Source of the DNA: Paenibacillus woosongensis | GTDB lineage: Bacteria > Bacillota > Bacilli > Paenibacillales > Paenibacillaceae | Direction of reading: 5' to 3' | Length of the DNA stretch: 64,000 nucleotides | NCBI RefSeq assembly: GCF_009725165.1 | Contig: NZ_WNZW01000012.1 | Span: 1 to 64,000, forward strand | In this document: one piece after another, positions 8,307 through 16,913 of the stretch | How positions within the stretch are numbered: position 1 is the stretch's first letter | Layout of the letters: each line of letters begins with the position of its first letter | Translations under genes and position numbers: made by a program | The notes under the pieces: model-generated | Databases searched by the model: none | Told to the model about the DNA's origin: nothing | What the model saw: the letters and a program-made list of their open reading frames with translations, nothing else

Positions 8307-8849
8307 TCATTTAATTTTACCCATGAGTTCAGTTATCATATAGATGTGCTCCTTGAATTTCACTCTCTTTAAATTTTCAACTTTCTCTGCTCCTCCTAAC
8401 GCAAGAAGAGGAACATAACCAAAACATTCGTCAAAAGCAGGTATTTCATATTTTTTTATCGCATCTGGATAAGGAGACCAATCAAGTGCATTTTCCAAGT
8501 AATAAGCATCAAATATATCGGTAAAAAAGAACTTGAAATTCTTTGCAACTACGTTTACATCATGTTTCCGATAATTAAGCGACAATAAATAATCATCTTC
8601 CCAAACCAAAATATCACCCATAGCTGTAGTGAATAATGGAGTAGCCAATTCATGCCTATTATATGTATCTTTTATTATTTCTTGAAAATAGTCCGGATTC
8701 ACAACCCTGAGATATCCATTATTAATACTACCAAATCCGTGACCTTCCCATATTTCAACTACCTTCGTGGGTATATCATTCTTGTATTTTTCAATAACGC
8801 TTAGGGGGGCAATTTCTTCAACAATAAAATCATCCATAATTTTTGACAT
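8307..8849 (-). CDS. GAD-like / DUF1851 immunity-type protein (Tdi1-like)
   Basis: 180 residues. The first two thirds match the GAD-like domain and the end (FDECFGYVPLLALGG then FKEHIYMITELMGKI) matches the DUF1851 C-terminal motif, the pair found in immunity proteins such as Agrobacterium Tdi1 that neutralise DNase effectors. Cytosolic, no signal peptide. AAAGGAAGAAGCGAAA precedes the ATG. It lies among other immunity-type genes downstream of a VgrG-nuclease gene, but 5 kb from it, so it may protect against a toxin no longer encoded nearby. Confidence 0.75.
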   Translation of the reverse strand: MSKIMDDFIVEEIAPLSVIEKYKNDIPTKVVEIWEGHGFGSINNGYLRVVNPDYFQEIIKDTYNRHELATPLFTTAMGDILVWEDDYLLSLNYRKHDVNVVAKNFKFFFTDIFDAYYLENALDWSPYPDAIKKYEIPAFDECFGYVPLLALGGAEKVENLKRVKFKEHIYMITELMGKIK

Positions 8850-8991
8850 TTTCGCTTCTTCCTTTAATAAATTTATTTCATAAGTATTATTAATTTTATT
8901 ACTACACCATATATATAATAAATTAATTTATTTAGCTTTATCGTTTCTAATCTATCTATAAACTGGTGAATCGATGATAAAGTTCAGGGCT

Positions 8992-9666
8992 TTACCGCCC
9001 CCAGTATACCCTTATTTCTTCAAACGACGTCATACTCTCACTCATACCCTCGGGACTTTCTGCTCCAATTATTTCAATTTCATCTTTTGACAAAGTGATT
9101 TTTCCATAAGGTTTATTTACTTTTCTTTCATATAAAGACTTTAATAAATTTACTTGATCCTGTGTCATATCATAATACTCCCGCCAAGATTCAATTGCAT
9201 ACTCAATCTCCATGAACTGCCTTTCTAATAAATATGCACCACACTGTATCATTCTTACGATATTATCAACTGAAGTAATAGAATCGTTATCACCCCAAAA
9301 TGCAGTAGTGATTGACGGTGAAATCGTGCCATCCTCATCTTCATCAAGCAGATATTCGAGAGTTTCATTTATAGCCAATTCAAAAACATCTTTAGGGGCA
9401 CCAGTAAAAAAATCTAAAGCTGTAGGAATATCCGTTCGAGTATAGTTCTCATTTCGAAAAGCACCAACAATATAATTGGCTTTAAATGTAATTGTTCCTC
9501 TTCCTCCCGAACCATCAATAACACTATAGTTATCACCATCCCAAGAATGTTCATATGCTAGCTCAGGGTAATGAGCAACCATTATTGCATGTGCTATCGA
9601 CGCAAGTATACAACCTTTCCATAAGTTCCTTATAGTTAATTGACTGTTTATTGACACAGGCTTCAT
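8992..9666 (-). CDS. Unrecognised protein, probable immunity protein by location
   Basis: 224 residues, acidic, no signal peptide or membrane segment. Visible features are a WDGDNYSVIDGSGGRGTITF stretch near residue 42 and an acidic LLDEDEDG stretch near residue 106; no family recognised. The ribosome binding site AAAGGAGAAAAA is strong. Gene size, AT-rich composition and position between a GAD-like gene and a broken SUKH gene suggest an immunity protein, which is inference from context only. Confidence 0.6.
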   Translation of the reverse strand: MKPVSINSQLTIRNLWKGCILASIAHAIMVAHYPELAYEHSWDGDNYSVIDGSGGRGTITFKANYIVGAFRNENYTRTDIPTALDFFTGAPKDVFELAINETLEYLLDEDEDGTISPSITTAFWGDNDSITSVDNIVRMIQCGAYLLERQFMEIEYAIESWREYYDMTQDQVNLLKSLYERKVNKPYGKITLSKDEIEIIGAESPEGMSESMTSFEEIRVYWGR

Positions 9667-9715
9667 TTTTTCTCCTTTAGGTTTTGTTGGTGATGTATTT
9701 TCTTGTTTGCTAGGT

Positions 9716-10185
9716 TTAATAATTAATATAATAATTCGGGTCTTGATCCATTTTCACTATAAAATCTTCAATTGAATCAGCTATTTTTTTGTCAAAATAA
9801 TATAATGGGCACTGTCCATTTGAGTTTTCTTGCCCCAGATCAATACGATAAAGTCGTCGGAAGATACCTCGAAAAACACCATTTTACGAGGGTCATTATA
9901 ATCCTCTCTTCTAGGGTCATTGTCGTAATCATTTATTCCTTTAACAAAATCCGCTATTTCAATAGCTGATATAACACGGTTTACTTTACTACCTACCCCA
10001 ATACCAAAAAATCCATAGCCTATATTTTCATAAAAGGATTATAGTTCGAGCGGTAATCTTCTTCCTAAAATCTCCTCAGTTTCTTCTATCTCACCTTCAT
10101 CAATACTAAAAAATGCATGTTTGTTCTCCCAGACAACATCATCTTCAGGATCATCAAAAATATACTGTTTTAAATAATCAAACAT
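9716..10185 (-). pseudogene. SUKH (SMI1/KNR4) immunity gene, broken by a stop and a frameshift
   Basis: The minus-strand frame from the ATG at 10185 reads FFSIDEGEIEETEEILGRRLPLEL and then meets TAA at 10039-10041, where a SUKH protein would continue with a lysine (AAA in most relatives). The same frame then goes on as SFYENIGYGFFGIGVG, which is the SUKH core, through DDFIVLIWG to a second stop at an A7 run near 9788. Shifting frame there restores IADSIEDFIVKMDQDPNYY and a normal stop at 9716. So one nonsense change and one indel have inactivated a single gene of about 155 codons. SUKH proteins neutralise many nuclease toxins. GGAAGG lies 12 bases ahead of the start. Confidence 0.8.
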
Positions 10186-10277
10186 TTTTTCTACCATCCT
10201 TCCATTAAATATTTGTAGAGTGAATAATTTGAACCTTATATGGTATGGGCTATGTATGCTATTTCTCAAATGTTAGA

Positions 10278-10427
10278 TCATTCTGTATTGCTTGCCCTAT
10301 TTTTAGAAATCAAAAAGCCTTCGTATTCACTGTTATTAACTTCATCTTCGAACCCCTTTATGATATTTAATTGATGAATATTCTTTGGAATAGTCAATGC
10401 TTCTTTCCTGTCTTGAAAGCCTCGATG
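10278..10427 (-). pseudogene. Possible gene remnant
   Basis: The minus strand has a 50-codon open stretch (containing EALTIPKNIHQLNIIKGF) that ends at a TGA at 10278 but has no start codon or ribosome binding site; a stop at 10428 interrupts it upstream and the protein-like reading seems to go on beyond that stop. The stretch at 10430-10520 is more GC-rich than its surroundings. No family recognised. It probably is what is left of an older gene. Confidence 0.25.
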
Positions 10428-10622
10428 TTACGTTTCACAACCTTTGCCGCGATCGCTATCGTCCGCAAACAGTATTACCACCTCTGCGGACAATACCGGA
10501 TCTCAGCAGAATTGAACTTCTAAAAAACAACTCTCATTTTTGGGAGTTAAAAATAAACCTTGGTTAAGTAACATATACTCAAGCAAGTTTTATTTCACTA
10601 TTAGTATAATAAATTACTCAAT

Positions 10623-11429
10623 TTAAACTTGATATCCGTAAAAATACTTTTGTCCTTTTACCCAGTTTTTCTCTGATAGCGTCTCGACATAGATAATGAA
10701 ATCGCTGTAGTTATCTGCGTTTATTACCGTCCAATAATCGCCAGGAACTTTTATTCCAGACCAAATGGACAATAAAGACGGAACTAATTCCATTTCTAAA
10801 GGTTCTTCTGAGTTAGCGGCAGTCATAACTCTTTCTATTAATTTTTTTGCTAGATCGCCGGGAAAAGCCAATTTCTGATCATAATAATACATTTCTGAAT
10901 CACATCCACTACTGTAATCCAAATAATATTGACCAATCTCTTCCACACTTGCATCATTGCCTAACTGTTCTTCAAAGTTAATAAATGCATCAATAGAATC
11001 CCTTATGATGATCGAAGTATCATTAATTTCATCCCAATCTTCAAGTAAGGCTAGTAGATAGGGTACTACATCTATAGATAAGGTCGTAACTGCTGCTGAA
11101 GCAAAAGTATTAACCGTATCTTCTGTCGCCCCTTCTAAAAATCTAAAATTATTCGAGTCTCTTAAATCTTCATGCGTACATACTGAACAAAATACCCGAA
11201 TACAAAGATTTAATACTGCCTCATCTTGAGTCTGGTTTAATAATTGCAATAAAAGTGGTTTTTGTGTAAAATCCCCCAACTTAAAAAGTTCTATGAGTCC
11301 AAATATAATGTCTTGTTCCGTCTTTGCACTTTTGATGTTTTCTTTAATAATCGGAATGGTTGAATGTGAAATCTCGCCGTACCAAATACTGTTCATAAGA
11401 ATTGTATAATTGCTCATTTCAATTGACAT
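10623..11429 (-). CDS. Imm47-like immunity protein
   Basis: 268 residues, cytosolic, nearly all helical with HEAT-like character. The opening NSIWYGEISHS, the middle AVLNLCIRVFCSVCTHEDLR and the end VKGQKYFYGYQ match my memory of the Imm47 immunity family; the family assignment is from pattern recognition, not a search. The ATG at 11429 is used; a second ATG at 11417 fits the AGAGGAA site about equally. The terminator of the pentapeptide gene lies upstream, so this gene has its own promoter. Confidence 0.65.
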   Translation of the reverse strand: MSIEMSNYTILMNSIWYGEISHSTIPIIKENIKSAKTEQDIIFGLIELFKLGDFTQKPLLLQLLNQTQDEAVLNLCIRVFCSVCTHEDLRDSNNFRFLEGATEDTVNTFASAAVTTLSIDVVPYLLALLEDWDEINDTSIIIRDSIDAFINFEEQLGNDASVEEIGQYYLDYSSGCDSEMYYYDQKLAFPGDLAKKLIERVMTAANSEEPLEMELVPSLLSIWSGIKVPGDYWTVINADNYSDFIIYVETLSEKNWVKGQKYFYGYQV

Positions 11430-11740
11430 TTCCTCTTCATTTGTATTTTTACGGGTAACTGGCTATCACTTGGCGTAAACTTATAGTTTCTATTGTTGAT
11501 TTACAAATAATCATGTATAAACTCAGTAAAACTTTTAGCAATTAAAGCTCATATTTTTGTATCAAGGCAAATAATCCTCTTCATCAATGTCCTCCATGTC
11601 TAATCAAGAAAATCGCTCCCTTGCTCTGGTTAATCATTTGTCAATTGGGAAATTAGGCTTCAATGATTAAAATCTTCCAAATTCCCCATATACTTTATCG
11701 GATATTCTGTTCTATCTCGTAAGTTAAGTTGGAAATCCAA

Positions 11741-11778
11741 ATATAAAAAGCGGCCATCTATATAATCTAGATGACCGC
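11741..11778 (-). terminator. Terminator of the 240-residue pentapeptide-repeat gene
   Basis: On the minus strand GCGGTCATCT pairs with AGATGGCCGC (one G-U) and is followed by TTTTTATA, 17 bases after the stop codon. The 300 bases between it and the Imm47-like gene hold nothing else I can support. Confidence 0.85.
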
Positions 11779-11794
11779 CGAAATGAAAACTTAA

Positions 11795-12508
11795 TCATAT
11801 TTGTTTTAAAATGATTTCCCTAAAACCATTATCAAATTTGGCTCCTTCTATGTTAGCGCCCTTCCAAATAACACCATTCAGGTCTGCATTAGTGAAGTCA
11901 GCATCGTGAAAATTACCATTAGTTAAATTTGCACCTGACAAGTTTGCATCAGTAAAATTCGCTTTCATAGCTTGAACATCAGATAAATCAGCGTCAATAA
12001 AGTCAGATCCCGAAAAGTCTCCATCTAAGGGATTTGCATCATTAAGGATAGCTTTATCAAAAAAAGCTTCAACTGCACTTATTCCCGTTAGATTCGCATT
12101 CCGAAATGTAGCCTCAATTAGAGTCGTTCCTGATAGATTACCATGAGAAAACTCGACCTCATCAAAACAAGTTTCTATACAGGTACTAACTCGGATCTCT
12201 GCATGTTTCATCTGTGCTTTACGAAGATTCGCCTCACTAAAGACACAGTCCGCAATATCCGCTTCTTCCAAATTACAGCTTTCAAGATTGGCCTTATCAA
12301 ATTCACAATCGCGAAATGAAACATTTAACATGGTTGCTGCTCTAAAATTTGTTTTATGAGCCATGATGCGATCCGCTTTAAGACTGGATAAGTCTGTAAA
12401 TGAGAGATCAAGACCGCCCATTTCTATATAATCTAATATTTCCTCATCTATTCTAGCTTGATTAATGAGTCCCATTATTTTATCTATTTCATTCGAATGC
12501 TCCTCCAT
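11795..12508 (-). CDS. Pentapeptide-repeat protein
   Basis: About 237 residues. After a helical N-terminus of about 35 residues the protein is a run of A(D/N)LXX-type pentapeptides (for example ANLSGANLTNGNFHDADF), which fold as a right-handed quadrilateral beta-helix. Such proteins include DNA mimics that block gyrase or nucleases, but many have no known role. The ATG at 12508 is preferred with AGGTAGGTG ahead of it; a GTG at 12517 is possible. It lies inside the immunity array; a second, longer pentapeptide protein is encoded in the spike operon at 17947-19170. Confidence 0.8.
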   Translation of the reverse strand: MEEHSNEIDKIMGLINQARIDEEILDYIEMGGLDLSFTDLSSLKADRIMAHKTNFRAATMLNVSFRDCEFDKANLESCNLEEADIADCVFSEANLRKAQMKHAEIRVSTCIETCFDEVEFSHGNLSGTTLIEATFRNANLTGISAVEAFFDKAILNDANPLDGDFSGSDFIDADLSDVQAMKANFTDANLSGANLTNGNFHDADFTNADLNGVIWKGANIEGAKFDNGFREIILKQI

Positions 12509-12533
12509 ATATGACACCTACCTTTTGTATAAA

Positions 12534-13321
12534 TTAACTTTTTAAATAATCTTCCCATGCTTGATTAGGACTGAATGATACACCCATCCGATCTTCATCA
12601 AAACTTGGAATTGCAAACGCTTTGGAGCTGCAGAAATAATCCATCACCTTAAGCCAGATATCCAATACTTCTTCGACATCTGCTTCCCATGGTTCTTCCA
12701 ATAAATCTATACAAATACCACCCCATTCTAATTCCGTGACTATTGCTGGTGTTCGTTTTAAAAATCTCTACCCAACATTTCTAAAACGTGACCTCCAAAA
12801 TATGTTCGCATACCTAAGCCCAGCGGACCATTAGGAAGAAATCTAACGGGTATAGGCTGCGCGCTTATATTCATCCATACAAGATCACGCTCTCGTTCAT
12901 TATTCCATGGGTATTTTGCTGGCCAAAATATATGTGTGCTCCCGAAACGAGGTCTTACAATATTGGCCAATTGATTAGATAATTCAAAAAATTGTGACCA
13001 ATATTTCCGGGACATAGTTTTATCAAACTTTAAACTGAGATATGATCTTGGATCAGCTTGTACATCTACATAACCCGTGTATTTAATAGATTTATTTCGA
13101 TGAAGGTAGAGTTCTGATACTTTTCCATCGCTTACCCTTTTTATAGCTTCAGTTCGACAATAATCTAATTTTATTAGTTCACTGTCTCCCCACTCTATTG
13201 GTACAAATTTCTCATCCGATTCAAATACATCCAGGTATTGATTTATTAACTCCTCACTATCTAATGAGACGGTTGGGTACATTGATATTCCGAACAAAGT
13301 CGGTACTAATTTTTCTGCCAA
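12534..13321 (-). pseudogene. Frameshifted immunity-type gene
   Basis: From a TTG at 13321 with a good site (AAAGGAGTGAAGAAG) the frame runs to a TAA at 12758, ending GGHVLEMLGRDF. The neighbouring frame continues without break as LKRTPAIVTELEWGGICIDLLEE to a stop at 12534. The switch point is a T5 run (gatttttaaaa): one more T would join both parts into one protein of about 262 residues. A one-base deletion, or a sequencing error in the run, is the simplest reading. No family recognised with confidence; the conserved-looking core FLPNGPLGLGMRTYFGG is distinctive. Context suggests immunity. Confidence 0.7.
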
Positions 13322-13357
13322 CTTCTTCACTCCTTTGCATATTACAACTTCTACCAT

Positions 13358-13720
13358 CCTAAATAATCTAAACGCACATAAACTGTATCGTTAACTGGGT
13401 GTTACCAAATATTCCGAAAACATCATCGAGCTAAATTACATAAAGCGGTAATAATACTTACTCTAAATAGTTGGACAGTGGCACCTTTGATGAATTAATC
13501 ATCTTATGATTACGAAGATAACAAAAACAGATCAATCATGGTGATCTACAGCCATAATTGACCTGCTCAATTTAAGGAAAATACATTACTACGGAATAAG
13601 ACTAACATCTGATGTAATTAATTACTAAAAGAAAAACTGTTCACCGGATATTACATGGATTATGTTTATTATTATATTAATGAGGCTAAGTCAGCATTTG
13701 GCTTCTTTCCTAATTTTCTT
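13358..13720. other. Intergenic stretch with a terminator
   Basis: AT-rich, no gene supported. It contains the hairpin at 13528-13565 that closes the small immunity gene, and probably the promoter of the frameshifted gene to its left. Confidence 0.4.
13528..13565 (-). terminator. Terminator of the small immunity gene
   Basis: CAGATCAATCATGG pairs with CCATAATTGACCTG; on the minus strand TTTTTGTT follows. Sequence is nearly the same as the hairpin at 8152-8192. Confidence 0.75.
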
Positions 13721-14062
13721 TTATTCGTCTTCCTCAATTAAAATATCATCCATTCTCTCTCTATCTTCTGCTATTTGTCGTGACATTTCAAAACTGTTCA
13801 TAAAATGTTCAAGAGGTAACTCCTCTTTGTAGTCTTCATCCTGTTCAAAAAGTTTAAAATTCGCATTATATTTAATTAGATCTTCGACAATATCTTTCAT
13901 TTTTTCCATCTCAACATTATTAACGAAATTAACTTCCATAAGGGGTTTGTCATTACTAATACGGTCCCTAATTTCTGATATACCCAAACCTGTATGTTTC
14001 TTAATTATCATTAGCAAATTACTATTACTTATAGATTGCAGTGTCATAAATATTCTTGTCAA
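13721..14062 (-). CDS. Probable cognate immunity protein, L7/L12-C-terminal-like
   Basis: 113 residues ending in a very acidic tail (ERMDDILIEEDE). The middle, LLMIIKKHTGLGISEIRDRI and onward to ANFKLFEQDED, has the pattern of the ribosomal L7/L12 C-terminal domain (KxxTGLGLxExxxxV ... Kxxxxxxxx A). It starts 35 bases after the stop of the VgrG-nuclease gene, the usual position for the immunity gene of that toxin, and ends in a terminator. A TTG at 14062 with AAGGAGGAACTCAA is the likely start; an ATG at 14047 is the alternative. The role as antidote is inferred from position. Confidence 0.65.
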   Translation of the reverse strand: MTRIFMTLQSISNSNLLMIIKKHTGLGISEIRDRISNDKPLMEVNFVNNVEMEKMKDIVEDLIKYNANFKLFEQDEDYKEELPLEHFMNSFEMSRQIAEDRERMDDILIEEDE

Positions 14063-14097
14063 TTGAGTTCCTCCTTCTATATCTTTTAAATCCGAAA

Positions 14098-16827
14098 TTA
14101 AAATTCCTCTGGGAATGAAGGATTATAGGGTTTACCGGGTAGACTTCTTCTATATGAATTCCCATGCCAACGAGTAAAATGTTCCCTTACTGTAGCAGGA
14201 TAAATAATCTCTCCTCTATTTGCAAGGTGAGGATACTTTGAAACACTGTAGGCATGATGTCCAGTAATTGGCTTTCCTCCAAAAGTAGGAACTTTATTGC
14301 TTAATATTGCTTCTCTTTGTTCCTGGGACCAATTTCTGGTTGTCGCTTCCCCCATTTTAATCCTTCTCTTCTCTTGTTGCCAAAATTCCTTAACACCTGC
14401 ATCCCTTCGACTCGCAAGCCGCTTATTCCATTCAAGCCTTTTCCATTCTTCTTTAGTTATAGTACGGTTGTTTACCTTATCTTCTAATTTCTTTTTTGTT
14501 TTAGATCCTAATTGCTTATACGGACTAGATTTAGGCGTTAAATCAAGTCCTGCCTTTTTTGCCCTTTCGTCAATTAGATTGTTCGTCCCCCCATTACTTC
14601 CCCCACGCTTCCCAAAGCCACCATTACCCCCACTGGTAAAGCCAAGATTGCGGTTAAGGCCAGTAGTGCCCTTCCCCCGCCCCTTGTTCGTAGCGATAGA
14701 TACCCAGGTGAGCGCGGCACGCATCTTGTCTCCGCCGATCTGCTCGATGAAGTCGCCGATGAATTCGATCCGGCCGCCTGCTTCCATAGCGGCTTCTATC
14801 GCCAGGCTGCGGGTATATTGCATGGCGACGTGCTGGCTGACGCTAGCCGATGTGCTTACGGCGTGGGCGAGCCTTGGATGGCTGACTGACAAGCGCTGCA
14901 TGGCATTTTTGATCTTCCCGAGCTGTTCGCCCAGCCCCAGGTTGTTGCCCAGCTTCCGGGCTGACGTCCATACCTTGCCGAGGTCCTGCCTCATCGCGTT
15001 CGGCGCCATGCTGGCCGTCTTCTTCACCGCCTGGAAGGCGTCCACCGCCCGGTCTACGCCCTTCATCAGCTTCTGCCCAGTCTTGAACGCTTCGACGCCG
15101 CGCTTGACGAACTTCGCCCCAGTCGCCGCCCATCCGGCAAATGGAATGGCCGCCGCTGCGGACAATGCCGCATTCGCATAGTCGCCGCGAGCCAGATAGA
15201 TCCCTGCATTCACGAGGTCGGCGATCTCTCCTAGCCCCGGGATCAGGCCCGCGACATCCAGACCGACCTGAACCACATCCAGCGCTTTCTCCCAGAAGCT
15301 CTTCTTCTTCTCAGGCGGCTCTACTTCGGATACAAAAGGCGCCTCCGGTTCCGGCTCCAAATCTTCGACGTATACCGGACACTTCTGCAGCCCCTCCAGA
15401 ACGATTTCCGTCCCCTGGATGTCCGTATCTCCGTCCATGACGATGCTGCTGTCGCCGCACACCAGATAGATCCCAGTCTCCGCTTCGATCTTTATTTCCT
15501 TCTCCGAAGCAAGCTCCAAATCCTTCTTGCTCGCCATGATTATTCCAGAGTCGCTCTGAATCAGCACGCCCGCTTCGTCCTCCAAGGAGATAAACAGGCT
15601 TCCTTCCGTGGCGGTTAGCGTTAGCTCGCTGCCCCCGAACTTCATTTCTTTGCCGTAGTTGGTTCCCCAATACTTGACGCTGGGGTCTTCCATCTTCGGC
15701 GAAGGCTGGCCCCCTCGGCGGATGGAGCTCATCGCGATCGCTTCTTCCTCCCGCGGGCTTGGAAAATACACCTGCACCGAATCTCCCTGCTGCGGCATGC
15801 AATAGAAACCGCTATTGCCCTCGGCGGTATAAATCGAAGAATAGGGCAGCCAGCTTGCCTCCTCCTTCACCTGCTTCCCATCCACATCCATATGGACGCG
15901 TACCTGGTCCTTCTGGACATCGATGATTTTCCCTTCCAGCGAGGCTCCCGCCAGCGGCGTATTGAGAATTTTGTTCTGCCGGATGCCTCTCTCCGGGCTA
16001 AGTATGTATTGATGCCGCAGCTCTCCTCCTGTAAATCGCGTGACCGCAGAGAAGATGACCAGCTCCTGTCCCGCGAATGCTAGGATATCTCCTAATGGAT
16101 ACCAGTTCACCAGGTCTACCGCATAGCGGGTAAAATCATACGGATGCAAATCCGCAGCTCCGTCGCCGCGCGCCTCTTCGAGAGCGCTTAGATCACGCTG
16201 AATTGTATAAGGGGTATCTTCCGGCAGCGGGTGAAGCCGGCCCACAGGGAGCCCCATCCACAGCTTCGGAGCCGCGGCCGCAGATTCCGCAATGACGACA
16301 GCCCCAAACCGCGAAGCTACCCTCTTCAGAAATTGCCAGTCGGTCTCTTTATACTGCAGCGTAAACTGGCCGATACGCTGATGGCTCATGGCGTTATCAA
16401 TAAAATCCGATCCAGGGTAAGCCGCTAGGACCGACTCTACTAATTCGCTGCATTTCATCTCCCGATTTTGGTAAGAACGGGTTCTGGCTTGAACATCCAT
16501 CAGGGCCGAGCAGGAAACAGCCGTCAACTCGACATAGTATATGCCCCGCACAACGCGAACCGCGATCGTGTCCAGAATCCCCTGGAACAGAGTACGCTTG
16601 GTCTTTCCCTGCTCGTCCGTTTCTTCCAACGAGATCGGGTCCTGACTTCTAGCCTCTTGAATATAACGATCCTTGTCTTCCTCCGGCACAATCCCGGTTA
16701 ACCACAGCCTGGCGTGCTCACCTACGTTCCGCTCTAGTCGCAGCTCGCTAATTTGTTGTATGCGGTAAGGCCACACGAGCCGCACTTGGCCATATCCTGC
16801 TGCTGCCTGTGTCGACTCTGCTTGCAC
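14098..16827 (-). CDS. VgrG-type spike protein fused to a C-terminal nuclease toxin
   Basis: 909 residues. Residues about 20-290 match the gpD/VgrG base (phage late control D), about 295-375 the gp5-like OB fold (IIDVQKDQVRVHMDVDG, TAEGNSGFYCMPQQGDSVQVYF), and about 410-480 a beta-helical needle of short repeats. A hydrophobic helical block follows at about 520-600 (AGLIPGLGEIADLVNAG, AAIPFAGWAATGAKFV), the kind of pretoxin segment seen before polymorphic toxin tips. A Gly-rich linker near 715-745 leads to a basic C-terminus with GHHAYSVSKYPHLANRG near 850, a GHH/HNH-like nuclease signature. GTG start with AGGAGGTAATGAT. Last gene of the spike operon. DNA from about 14.57 kb down, coding for the tip, is AT-rich unlike the rest of the gene. 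Confidence 0.85.
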   Translation of the reverse strand: MQAESTQAAAGYGQVRLVWPYRIQQISELRLERNVGEHARLWLTGIVPEEDKDRYIQEARSQDPISLEETDEQGKTKRTLFQGILDTIAVRVVRGIYYVELTAVSCSALMDVQARTRSYQNREMKCSELVESVLAAYPGSDFIDNAMSHQRIGQFTLQYKETDWQFLKRVASRFGAVVIAESAAAAPKLWMGLPVGRLHPLPEDTPYTIQRDLSALEEARGDGAADLHPYDFTRYAVDLVNWYPLGDILAFAGQELVIFSAVTRFTGGELRHQYILSPERGIRQNKILNTPLAGASLEGKIIDVQKDQVRVHMDVDGKQVKEEASWLPYSSIYTAEGNSGFYCMPQQGDSVQVYFPSPREEEAIAMSSIRRGGQPSPKMEDPSVKYWGTNYGKEMKFGGSELTLTATEGSLFISLEDEAGVLIQSDSGIIMASKKDLELASEKEIKIEAETGIYLVCGDSSIVMDGDTDIQGTEIVLEGLQKCPVYVEDLEPEPEAPFVSEVEPPEKKKSFWEKALDVVQVGLDVAGLIPGLGEIADLVNAGIYLARGDYANAALSAAAAIPFAGWAATGAKFVKRGVEAFKTGQKLMKGVDRAVDAFQAVKKTASMAPNAMRQDLGKVWTSARKLGNNLGLGEQLGKIKNAMQRLSVSHPRLAHAVSTSASVSQHVAMQYTRSLAIEAAMEAGGRIEFIGDFIEQIGGDKMRAALTWVSIATNKGRGKGTTGLNRNLGFTSGGNGGFGKRGGSNGGTNNLIDERAKKAGLDLTPKSSPYKQLGSKTKKKLEDKVNNRTITKEEWKRLEWNKRLASRRDAGVKEFWQQEKRRIKMGEATTRNWSQEQREAILSNKVPTFGGKPITGHHAYSVSKYPHLANRGEIIYPATVREHFTRWHGNSYRRSLPGKPYNPSFPEEF

Positions 16828-16913
16828 ATCATTACCTCCTGTCTGTCGCTAAATGATTCGTACAGCTGGTATTCATTTTCCAAAATAGATCCGTCTCCCT
16901 CTTCGTCCCTGAC

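Noticed and set aside
12758..12768. Programmed minus-one frameshift in the split immunity-type gene
   Set aside because: The T5 run gives a weak slippery site with a stop codon in the A-site position, and no stimulatory hairpin is obvious; a simple deletion is more likely.
14297..15181. 294-codon plus-strand frame inside the VgrG-nuclease gene
   Set aside because: It runs antisense to a well-supported gene, its product is low-complexity Pro/Ser/Leu sequence and no binding site precedes it.
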